Shown here one piece after another: positions 16,111 through 24,049 of a stretch of 46,964 nt of DNA. The notes under the pieces were generated by a model, which ran no database searches, was not told the origin of the DNA, and saw nothing but the letters and a program-made list of their open reading frames with translations. This DNA is from Candidatus Nitrotoga sp. 1052 (GTDB lineage: Bacteria; Pseudomonadota; Gammaproteobacteria; Burkholderiales; Gallionellaceae). Both the position numbers and the translations under genes were made by a program. The stretch covers positions 1 through 46,964 of the forward strand of contig NZ_CAKMHQ010000023.1 in the NCBI RefSeq assembly GCF_927312905.1, written 5' to 3'. Each line of letters opens with the position of its first letter. Position 1 is the stretch's first letter.

Positions 16111-17132
16111 GTTCTTCCCCCCTTAACCGGAATACGCCGCATACCAAGTCCCCTATGCCTCGGCCTGCGTGGCACCGATGCAATGTCATAACCCAGAAAC
16201 GCCAGCACAAATTGCGTTCCCATAAGAATGGGTAGTGCAGCCAGCATGACAGTGCCTGCTGGTGTAGCAGCCCCTTCACGCGCCGACTCAAGCCAGTGAT
16301 ACCCACCAAAGCTAGTGCCTGCTACTAGCAGCACCAAGCCCAAAGGCAGCTCTATCGACGCCATGGATAGATCGCGTAAATAGTAGTTATAAAAAATTCG
16401 CTTCATGAAATTCAGTACATGCTTGACGAAGAATTCACCCATGATTTTTGAAATTTTAAGATTGCTTTCTTCATCGCCATATTTGGCGTTCATGGGCACA
16501 TCAATGACCACCGCGCGCAATATATTAAGCCGGAACAAAATGTCGGTTTCAAAGAAATAGCGCTGACTGATTTTCGAAAAGGGCAAATGCCTGGCAACGT
16601 CGGCATGAATGGCCGTATAGCCATTGGTGGGGTCAAACAAATCCCAGTAGCCGGATGAAAGCTTCGTCATGAATGACAATACTGCATTGCCGAACAGGCG
16701 CACTTTGGGCATGGCTCGAATTTCATCGAGATCGAAAAAGCGGTTACCCTTGGTGTAATCGGCCTCTCCAGCCAAGATTGGCTCGATGAAGTTGGGGATA
16801 AGGCTTGTGTCCATCTGCCCATCCCCGTCTACTTTGACAATCACCACTGCACCGTCGGCAATAGCTGCACGATAACCCGTCATCACAGCACCGCCCACGC
16901 CTTGGTTGCTTTCGTGATAAACAACCCGAACACGCTGATCCAAACAATGCGCTTCAACGTATTCCCCAGAGCCATCCGGGCAAGCATCATCAACAACGTA
17001 TATCCGCCACACCTCATCCCCGATGCTGGAGATCACTTCCATAACGTGCCGTGTGACTCTGTAGCAAGGAATAACGACAGCGATGTAACTGTCGGCTTGA
17101 TTCTTCTCTTGGCTTGATGTCGTAATATTCAT
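16107..17132 (-). CDS. DPM1-like GT2 glycosyltransferase with two C-terminal membrane helices
   Basis: A 341-aa inverting transferase: IAVVIPCYRVTRHV, VDDACPDGS, NQGVGGAVMTGY and the DXD-type KVDGDGQMD, then DPTNGYTAIH. Two hydrophobic helices follow at about 262-282 and 292-318. This organisation fits transfer of a sugar from a nucleotide donor onto polyprenyl phosphate. It starts four bases inside the end of the 826-aa membrane protein gene. The GtrA protein two genes on is its natural flippase partner. Confidence 0.85.
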   Translation of the reverse strand: MNITTSSQEKNQADSYIAVVIPCYRVTRHVMEVISSIGDEVWRIYVVDDACPDGSGEYVEAHCLDQRVRVVYHESNQGVGGAVMTGYRAAIADGAVVIVKVDGDGQMDTSLIPNFIEPILAGEADYTKGNRFFDLDEIRAMPKVRLFGNAVLSFMTKLSSGYWDLFDPTNGYTAIHADVARHLPFSKISQRYFFETDILFRLNILRAVVIDVPMNAKYGDEESNLKISKIMGEFFVKHVLNFMKRIFYNYYLRDLSMASIELPLGLVLLVAGTSFGGYHWLESAREGAATPAGTVMLAALPILMGTQFVLAFLGYDIASVPRRPRHRGLGMRRIPVKGGRT

Positions 17133-19609
17133 TGTCGCAATGAGTTGCCTTTAAATTCTAAAGGTATTGATGTATGCCCGGTAGTATAAACCACAGCATT
17201 AGCGGCATTTGGCGGTGCCGTCACTTCCATTGCATGTTCAACCCAAGCTGAGGAACACTCGAAGGTCTGAATGTCAGTGCTGACAAACTGCCCATTGGCA
17301 TCAAGCCAGTTAATCTGAATACGGCCCAATGTCGGCTCTTTAGCGCAACGAGCGATAACGGTATTCAGATAACGTCGGCCAGAAGAAACCGCGACTGCTT
17401 GAGTCGCAGAGGAAGCAACATTTGTCAAAACAACGCCTGTAGCAGCATCATATTTTGCCTCAGGAGCCAAAGCCCAACCCTTGATTGATGTGAAATCCGG
17501 ATTGCCAAGCAACTCAGTTTTAAAACTATAATCAATTTTGACTTTTCGAATACTAAGGAAGCCATACTCCGCCAGCTTTTCAGTTACTTTTTCGATAAGA
17601 GCCCGTGTTTCCGGCCCCCTCACTCCACCTACACCATTCCAGTTCGAATCCAGAATGATAAAATTGACGCCCCGCTTCAGTAAAATATTAGTGACATCCT
17701 GCTCTGCATGGATTGAGGCAATTTCTCCCTGAAACATATAATTGTACCAATTTGGATAAAGCGCATCTGCTGCTAAACCTGCGGTCATGGGAGCAGAAAA
17801 AACAGCCACAGGTTTTCGTCCGATGTTAAGGTGATTGACTAATTCAACGGCATTTCTGATGGGCAAACGATCCAGCAAATACCTATCCCTGGCGGATGAA
17901 TGAAGAATCGGTTTGAGCGCAAAATCTCGGTAAAACGCACCTGCATTTAAAAACAGAAGATTTAAAGCCACGGCAGTCACGACCGCAGCATACCACCCAT
18001 TTCTTATGAACGATCTCGTCGAAAATGCGGCACTTAGCGCCACACCCATGGCTGCCACCAAGATTGCCCATGAGGGAAAAACATATCTTAAATAGCTCTG
18101 CGAATGGAACACCGCTGCAACAGCAAATGTTCCAACCAAAAGCAACGCGACGCCCCTAACCTGCCTAAGTGCAATCAATGTGACCGAAGCAGGAATAAAT
18201 AATAATAACCACTGAAAGCCCGAAGCTCCAGCATAAGCTTCAAGGTATTTCCCTGATTCGAATGTCACACGATAAAGAACATCCCACGTAATGCCTGCAC
18301 TAAATAATGGGTTATCAAAATTTGAGGCAGAGGGGTAATAAGGTGATTGGAATATCTTGTTAAACAGCGGAAAAACGGGGTTCCCCGTCAACCGCCAAGC
18401 TGTCGCATAAGGGATGATGCCAATCGCCAGAAAAAGACTTAGGCCAAGCACCAACAACAGCAAGCCAGCATTTTTGTACCACGACCTGTATCGCCAAACC
18501 AGCAGCAACAGCAACACGGGCAGTATTGTGAAGGTCACTGCTTTTGCAGCCAGCGCGCACCCTAGAAGCAACCCAGCAACGGGCAACTCAACTTTGGGAT
18601 TACCCGAAGCTGTAGAAACTCTAAGAACAAGCAATGTACCTGCAACAACAAACGATGCCCAAACCGATTCAATAAATAGGCTGCTACCCTCAGTAAAGGT
18701 CAGTGGTGTCGATAAGAAAACAAGAACTGCCCACCTTGCACCAATAGCCGAGCCACCTGCCCACAATACAAGACCTCGTACCAGCCAGCCGAGAATGAAG
18801 ATAAAGCCCACATTGATTAGTCGTGCCGCCGTTTCGCCAGCCAGCATGTAGCCAACAGAAAAAATCCAGTCCCCGAGCATAGGCATCACTGCCCATACAT
18901 AGGTGCTTGCATCGAAACCCCATTGATGACGCAGTGCCAGGTGCGCAGAAACAAACAGGTGCATCGCCAAAGCGTCGAATCCGACTTCCGGCATCAAGGC
19001 AACAACGAAATAAACCAATGCGACAACCGCAATCGCAACATCAAGCCCATCAACATTGAACCCGGCATGGCTCCTTTGCGCCACCAGAGCCAAAAGGTTT
19101 TTAACTTGTTCTACAACCACACGCCAACCTAGTATTAGGGGCAATGAAAGAGCCACACCATATACGCCTGGATAGTTCACAGGAAAATGGGCAAGTAGCC
19201 CGACCGCCGCGCCATAAGTGCCTGCCCCAACTAGAAAACTAACCAACCAGTTATCTTCCTCGGTTCTTATACTGAGTAGTGCAAGAATATATCTCCCAAA
19301 AATGGCGGAGGCAGCAGCAAACCATAGCATTACCAGCAAAGGCCACAGCGCGCCAGCCAGGATTGCGAAACCCACAGCAACAGCAGCCCCTACGAGCAGC
19401 GCGCTCTTTCTGCTCCACCAGGAGCCGGCAAAAACCAATACCGCACAAACAAACAAAAACCCAACATAGCGTAATAACGCACCCTTATCAGACCACGGCA
19501 AATCCTGTGGCCAGTGCAGATGCGCAAGCCCCCAAATGGTTAGCAATGCGCCAACAAGCAAAGAAAACAATATAAGTGTTGCAGTTAAATTTTTCAAAGT
19601 AATATACAC
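17129..19609 (-). CDS. Large GT-C-like membrane protein with C-terminal soluble domain
   Basis: An 826-aa protein. Residues about 10-560 hold some 12-14 membrane helices, with the first periplasmic loop carrying MPEVGFDALAMHLFVSAHLA, the acidic loop pattern of GT-C transferases. The remaining C-terminal 270 residues are soluble; the last 120 (LGNPDFTSIKGW onward) look like a beta-sandwich of the carbohydrate-binding type. A role as periplasmic glycosyltransferase using a polyprenyl-phosphate sugar is likely but inferred. The start here is a GTG inside the end of the preceding gene with AAGGG directly before it, a poor spacing, so the true start may be a few codons downstream. Confidence 0.7.
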   Translation of the reverse strand: MYITLKNLTATLILFSLLVGALLTIWGLAHLHWPQDLPWSDKGALLRYVGFLFVCAVLVFAGSWWSRKSALLVGAAVAVGFAILAGALWPLLVMLWFAAASAIFGRYILALLSIRTEEDNWLVSFLVGAGTYGAAVGLLAHFPVNYPGVYGVALSLPLILGWRVVVEQVKNLLALVAQRSHAGFNVDGLDVAIAVVALVYFVVALMPEVGFDALAMHLFVSAHLALRHQWGFDASTYVWAVMPMLGDWIFSVGYMLAGETAARLINVGFIFILGWLVRGLVLWAGGSAIGARWAVLVFLSTPLTFTEGSSLFIESVWASFVVAGTLLVLRVSTASGNPKVELPVAGLLLGCALAAKAVTFTILPVLLLLLVWRYRSWYKNAGLLLLVLGLSLFLAIGIIPYATAWRLTGNPVFPLFNKIFQSPYYPSASNFDNPLFSAGITWDVLYRVTFESGKYLEAYAGASGFQWLLLFIPASVTLIALRQVRGVALLLVGTFAVAAVFHSQSYLRYVFPSWAILVAAMGVALSAAFSTRSFIRNGWYAAVVTAVALNLLFLNAGAFYRDFALKPILHSSARDRYLLDRLPIRNAVELVNHLNIGRKPVAVFSAPMTAGLAADALYPNWYNYMFQGEIASIHAEQDVTNILLKRGVNFIILDSNWNGVGGVRGPETRALIEKVTEKLAEYGFLSIRKVKIDYSFKTELLGNPDFTSIKGWALAPEAKYDAATGVVLTNVASSATQAVAVSSGRRYLNTVIARCAKEPTLGRIQINWLDANGQFVSTDIQTFECSSAWVEHAMEVTAPPNAANAVVYTTGHTSIPLEFKGNSLRQ

Positions 19610-21873
19610 CCCTTGCGGGTTGATTGAAGCTCAACCTCCAATTCGTTCTGGTCTACCTTAAGCAATGGGGATTCAGGCAAGGCATCTTTTAATTGCATCA
19701 TCGACCTTATCTGCTGAACACGATGCTTCCATGTATTGTCCAATGCAAATTGCCGTGCCGCCACATCCAGCTTCATTGAAGTTCCTAACAAAATATTGCG
19801 GACCAAATCTACAAATTGTCGATGATTATTAGCGATGTGTACCGGCGCATATTTCAAACACTCAGCCAAGTTAGTCGTTACCACTGGCTTACCCGCACTG
19901 AAATATTCGAATAGCTTGACCGGTGAGACCGCATCTGTAACCGCATTCTTTACGAACGGAATCAGGCAAACATCAAACCGTTTGAGGAACGGTATCAATT
20001 CAAGCTGCTTGCGAGCGGAGAGCACAACAATATTCGCATGGCATTGCAAAAGTTTTTCAACCCGTTTTGATACGCTCGCCGTAACCGGGCCAATTAGTAC
20101 GATGATAGAATCTGGAAATTCTTCAGCTAAGTTGTCCAACAAATCAAAATCCACCCACTCGGCTATCGCCCCGTAATACCCCAAGATTGGACGATCATTG
20201 AAAGCCTCCAGCTCAACTGGTGGCTGATCGCATGCATCAACTGCATCAATGAACTCGTGAGACACCGCGTTGTTGACCAGCAACGCCTTGGGTAACACAT
20301 GCTTCGGCAATTGATCCATCAACTTGTCAGCAGAAACAGTCACCAAGTCCGCTCGATTCAACATCGTTAGGTGATCGCGTTCCAGTTCATTTGATGGCAA
20401 TTCGAGCAACGACAATTCATCCATATAGTCATACAGAAGATACGAGTAGGGCAGATATTTCAGGTGCTTGACGTTATTGGGCCAGAGACAGTAGTAAATG
20501 GATTCATCCGGCTTGAAGACATGGGAAATAAAAGTGAAGTAATGTTCGTTCAGCAGATACAGATCGTCTGCAACTTGTTCAGTGATGGCCACCTTATCAA
20601 CTTGGTCATTGAGCGTACCATAAATCACCACATACCCTACCTCGGCAAAGGCTCGCGCTAGATGCTGCGGACGTTGAGCCATGTAGTGAAAATCCACCGT
20701 TGCCGGGAAGATAACCAACTTCCGACCATTTAGCGTTTCACGTATGACATTTAACCTTTTTAGAGCTTCTTGCTGCACCCTCGCCCCTCGGGTGCAGCCA
20801 AATCGATGCAAAATCCTGCCAGATACCATGCGTATATAACGCAATTTTTCGGTATTGGTTCCATAAATTACATTACGTTTAAAATTGTGCCAACGAGTTT
20901 GCCATTTCGCATGTATGGCAACACGATGACCAGATGTGGCACGAATATTAGAGGGAACACTGGATAATTCAACATAGTGAACCTGCACTAACAAATGTTT
21001 GAAGTTTTCGTGCCTAACTATGATCCTTTCAATTTCAGGAGAGACTACTTTGCTGTTCTTAACATAAGCCAACAAATCCCTATCTAGCTTTTCCCAATAA
21101 GAAAAGGCGATATCCGTCAGTGTCCATTCGATACCATGCTTTTCCCGAAAGTAGGCTTTATTCTTCTCAAATAATGCACAGTGACTCTCTGCAGCCAGCT
21201 TGCCGAACGACACGCTGCCCTTGTGATAGACGAAACAGTCCTCGACGACTGCAAAAGTGAAGCCGGCCTTCTTTGCCCGTATGCAGTAGTCGTCATCCTC
21301 AAACATGCCTATGCCAAACTTCTCATCCAGGTAGCCTATCTTCTCTAGCAGCGTGCGCCGCATCGCTACGCAAAAAAATCCCAGCTTTTCGGTAGTGAAC
21401 CACACCCCCTTCTGTCGCTCCACATAGGCGCCGGCAATTTCTTCGAAATTCTTCTCGTTCAATCCCTCTAGTTCAATACGCTGTTCATTTCCTGCGGAGT
21501 TAGTCACCGGCCCGACCAGTCCCACACCAGGTTGTTCGCTGAATAACTTGAGTAGCCTGTCCAGCCATCCGCCAGGAACCAGCGTGTCGTTATTCAACAG
21601 AACAATATATTGGCCCTGAGCAAGCTTGATGCCGTCGTTGTTGCCGCCCGCATACCCCTTGTTGGTGTCGTTCAGTTGAATACGAACATTTGCGTGCTGC
21701 GCTGCGAAGGTCTTCAGATAGTCTGCTGTTCCATCAGCCGAATCGTTGTCCACTACGATCAGTTCGTAGCTGTCCACAGGGGTGTTGGCTATGATGCTTT
21801 CCAGGCAGGGACGTGTTGTCTCTTCCAGACCGTTATAGCAAAGCACCACTATGCTCGTGCGAAACATTGTCAT
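19594..21873 (-). CDS. Two-domain glycosyltransferase (GT2 plus GT4-like)
   Basis: A 759-aa fusion. The N-terminal 260 residues are a rhamnosyltransferase-like GT2 (TSIVVLCYNGLEETTRPCLE, VVDNDSADGT, YIVLLNNDTLVPGGWLD, MFEDDDYCIRAKKAG). After a basic linker, residues about 390-740 are a GT-B domain starting LVIFPATVDFHYMAQRPQHL, with PILGYYGAIAEWVDFDLL and CLIPFVKNAVTDAVSPVKLF, then FEYFSAGKPVV. The two domains should add two different sugars in turn. The GT2 half shares a long identical DNA repeat with the next gene upstream. The ATG at 21873, one base after that gene's stop, is preferred to the longer frame to 21936. Confidence 0.85.
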   Translation of the reverse strand: MTMFRTSIVVLCYNGLEETTRPCLESIIANTPVDSYELIVVDNDSADGTADYLKTFAAQHANVRIQLNDTNKGYAGGNNDGIKLAQGQYIVLLNNDTLVPGGWLDRLLKLFSEQPGVGLVGPVTNSAGNEQRIELEGLNEKNFEEIAGAYVERQKGVWFTTEKLGFFCVAMRRTLLEKIGYLDEKFGIGMFEDDDYCIRAKKAGFTFAVVEDCFVYHKGSVSFGKLAAESHCALFEKNKAYFREKHGIEWTLTDIAFSYWEKLDRDLLAYVKNSKVVSPEIERIIVRHENFKHLLVQVHYVELSSVPSNIRATSGHRVAIHAKWQTRWHNFKRNVIYGTNTEKLRYIRMVSGRILHRFGCTRGARVQQEALKRLNVIRETLNGRKLVIFPATVDFHYMAQRPQHLARAFAEVGYVVIYGTLNDQVDKVAITEQVADDLYLLNEHYFTFISHVFKPDESIYYCLWPNNVKHLKYLPYSYLLYDYMDELSLLELPSNELERDHLTMLNRADLVTVSADKLMDQLPKHVLPKALLVNNAVSHEFIDAVDACDQPPVELEAFNDRPILGYYGAIAEWVDFDLLDNLAEEFPDSIIVLIGPVTASVSKRVEKLLQCHANIVVLSARKQLELIPFLKRFDVCLIPFVKNAVTDAVSPVKLFEYFSAGKPVVTTNLAECLKYAPVHIANNHRQFVDLVRNILLGTSMKLDVAARQFALDNTWKHRVQQIRSMMQLKDALPESPLLKVDQNELEVELQSTRKGCILL
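21266..21819. repeat. 554-bp direct repeat, copy 1
   Basis: By eye this segment is identical, base for base, to 22362-22915 (offset 1096). It covers most of the GT2 catalytic domain of the fusion transferase. Similarity continues at lower identity about 75 bases on the left and about 40 on the right, where silent and missense differences appear at once. Confidence 0.9.
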
Positions 21874-21874
21874 C

Positions 21875-22969
21875 TTAAATGCCCCGTCTTTGAAGGAAAC
21901 GAAATAAGCGATAACAACGCGAACGCAACATCTCATCCATTTCGCGCTTCATACGCTCATTGTCCTGTTTTAAACCGGTTGCCCAGTCGGACATTTCCAT
22001 CAAAAGTCGTTGCTTCTCTGCCAATTGCACTTCAATAAGAGCTTTACCTTCAATCACCACAGATCTCTGCTCTGCGTCACGCAACTGATAAAGCGCATTG
22101 GTCATATCGTTGATACGGCCCGTAATTCGCTCAATGATTGCTCTTTCGCCATTCTTTTCGACAGATGTGAGGTCGCCACGCATCTTGACCCAGATACCAA
22201 ACGCTATATCCGTATATGTCCATAAGATGCCGTGCTTTTCGAAAAAGTAGTTTCGATTTTTATTGAATATTTCAATGTAGTCACTGGTCGCTAATTTTTT
22301 AAACGACACGCTACCCTTGTGATAAACGAAGCAATCCTCGACAACTGCAAGCGTGAAGCCAGCCTTCTTTGCCCGTATGCAGTAGTCGTCATCCTCAAAC
22401 ATGCCTATGCCAAACTTCTCATCCAGGTAGCCTATCTTCTCTAGCAGCGTGCGCCGCATCGCTACGCAAAAAAATCCCAGCTTTTCGGTAGTGAACCACA
22501 CCCCCTTCTGTCGCTCCACATAGGCGCCGGCAATTTCTTCGAAATTCTTCTCGTTCAATCCCTCTAGTTCAATACGCTGTTCATTTCCTGCGGAGTTAGT
22601 CACCGGCCCGACCAGTCCCACACCAGGTTGTTCGCTGAATAACTTGAGTAGCCTGTCCAGCCATCCGCCAGGAACCAGCGTGTCGTTATTCAACAGAACA
22701 ATATATTGGCCCTGAGCAAGCTTGATGCCGTCGTTGTTGCCGCCCGCATACCCCTTGTTGGTGTCGTTCAGTTGAATACGAACATTTGCGTGCTGCGCTG
22801 CGAAGGTCTTCAGATAGTCTGCTGTTCCATCAGCCGAATCGTTGTCCACTACGATCAGTTCGTAGCTGTCCACAGGGGTGTTGGCTATGATGCTTTCCAG
22901 GCAGGGACGTGTTGTATCTTCCAGACCGTTGTAGCAAAGCACTACTATGCTCGTAAGAAATTGATTCAC
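21875..22969 (-). CDS. Glycosyltransferase family 2 with C-terminal coiled coil
   Basis: A 364-aa protein. Residues 1-255 are a GT2 domain nearly identical to the N-terminal half of the downstream fusion protein (same NDSADGT, LLNNDTL and FEDDDYC motifs). Residues about 265-350 are predicted helical, with heptad-like leucines and charged residues and the segment MEMSDWATGLKQDNERMK, also echoed in the fusion at 24050 (MKMSDWAHGM). It ends in a basic tail. The start is a GTG at 22969 with GGCGGAG upstream. Probably adds a deoxyhexose or similar sugar; donor unknown. Confidence 0.85.
   Translation of the reverse strand: MNQFLTSIVVLCYNGLEDTTRPCLESIIANTPVDSYELIVVDNDSADGTADYLKTFAAQHANVRIQLNDTNKGYAGGNNDGIKLAQGQYIVLLNNDTLVPGGWLDRLLKLFSEQPGVGLVGPVTNSAGNEQRIELEGLNEKNFEEIAGAYVERQKGVWFTTEKLGFFCVAMRRTLLEKIGYLDEKFGIGMFEDDDYCIRAKKAGFTLAVVEDCFVYHKGSVSFKKLATSDYIEIFNKNRNYFFEKHGILWTYTDIAFGIWVKMRGDLTSVEKNGERAIIERITGRINDMTNALYQLRDAEQRSVVIEGKALIEVQLAEKQRLLMEMSDWATGLKQDNERMKREMDEMLRSRCYRLFRFLQRRGI
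22362..22915. repeat. 554-bp direct repeat, copy 2
   Basis: Partner of 21266-21819, no mismatch seen. It lies in the GT2 domain of the 364-aa transferase. Complete identity, including silent positions, next to clearly diverged flanks points to recent duplication or gene conversion. Confidence 0.9.
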
Positions 22970-22976
22970 GCTGAAA

Positions 22977-24035
22977 TTACTCCGCCACCATCAGAAAACC
23001 AACACGTACTCTACTACCTGTATCAACATCTGCAACTGAAACGGATTGAGTGCTCTGAGTTTTCAAGACGGCGAAGGGAATGAGCCCGGTTATCAAATCA
23101 TCTGTCACTACCAGCCCATCAGCAACATGATCACCAATACGCAATTCCAAATTGACCCCTGGTCGCACATATGCGACCTTTAGCCACATTGCAGATCGCC
23201 CATCAGCCTGCGGATTGACAACCCCACCAACACTCATCGATTTTGGTCCCCAGTCTAATACCTTAACAGGGATGTGTGTCATGCGCGCGATGATTGGTAA
23301 AGACCAAGGACTAGGCCAATAAATCCCAAACTCAAAATAGGGGTCTTTCATGATCTGGACATCATTGAACCCTGCCTGTTGCAAATCCTTCAGCAACCCG
23401 GATTCTGAAAACACCCGCATCTCGATAGTCTCACCCTCGCCACCATGAAAAACGAGTTCTGAAAACTCCTCAATACGTCCGTCTCTTGTACGGTTAATCA
23501 GGGTACGTTTGTCATCTCTTGTTTCTAGCTTAAACTCATGAAGATTTGGAAAGTGCTCCTGCGTTTCTCCTTGCAGCCCATAAGGCACGCTAAAGACAAA
23601 GGCGCCCCCAGGTTTCAGCATTTTTCTCGCGTTTTCAAAAGCAATGCTCACCGGTGGTGCAACATGCTCAAAAACATCGGTGGAAACCAGAAAATCGACA
23701 CTCTGCTCATCATCGCGAGATATGTTTGTGACATCCAGCTTTGGCGCCTTATGGTAGTAGGTATTTATATACCCCAGCTTCTTCGATAGTGGTTTTGCGT
23801 ATCCATCCCAATCGCTCATGCCTTTGCCGAGAAGGTCTTTCCTTTCCGGGAATTCAGGCAACGTAAGCGCACGCCCAAAAAGCGCAATCGATAACGCATG
23901 CATCATTCCCCTCATGCGCACGGTTGAGCCGCACGATTTGCAGGAAACCTCTTCGCGAGACAGCGCAGCCGCCTGAGCCTCGCACATTGTTCCGCATATA
24001 TTGCATTTGAAAGTAAGTGTGCCAGGCTTGTTCAT
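22977..24035 (-). CDS. SAM-dependent methyltransferase with N-terminal zinc-ribbon-like motif
   Basis: A 352-aa protein. Residues 9-40 contain two CxxC pairs (CNICGTMC and CKSCGS) like a small zinc ribbon. Residues about 100-240 are a class I methyltransferase core with LDVTN, STDVFEHV and MLKPGGAFVFSVPYG. The last 100 residues are a beta-rich domain of unknown type. It lies between a GT2 and the methyltransferase/glycosyltransferase fusion, with short gaps, so it probably acts on the same polymer; no acceptor can be named. Confidence 0.75.
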   Translation of the reverse strand: MNKPGTLTFKCNICGTMCEAQAAALSREEVSCKSCGSTVRMRGMMHALSIALFGRALTLPEFPERKDLLGKGMSDWDGYAKPLSKKLGYINTYYHKAPKLDVTNISRDDEQSVDFLVSTDVFEHVAPPVSIAFENARKMLKPGGAFVFSVPYGLQGETQEHFPNLHEFKLETRDDKRTLINRTRDGRIEEFSELVFHGGEGETIEMRVFSESGLLKDLQQAGFNDVQIMKDPYFEFGIYWPSPWSLPIIARMTHIPVKVLDWGPKSMSVGGVVNPQADGRSAMWLKVAYVRPGVNLELRIGDHVADGLVVTDDLITGLIPFAVLKTQSTQSVSVADVDTGSRVRVGFLMVAE

Positions 24036-24049
24036 GATTTTTTGGTTTG

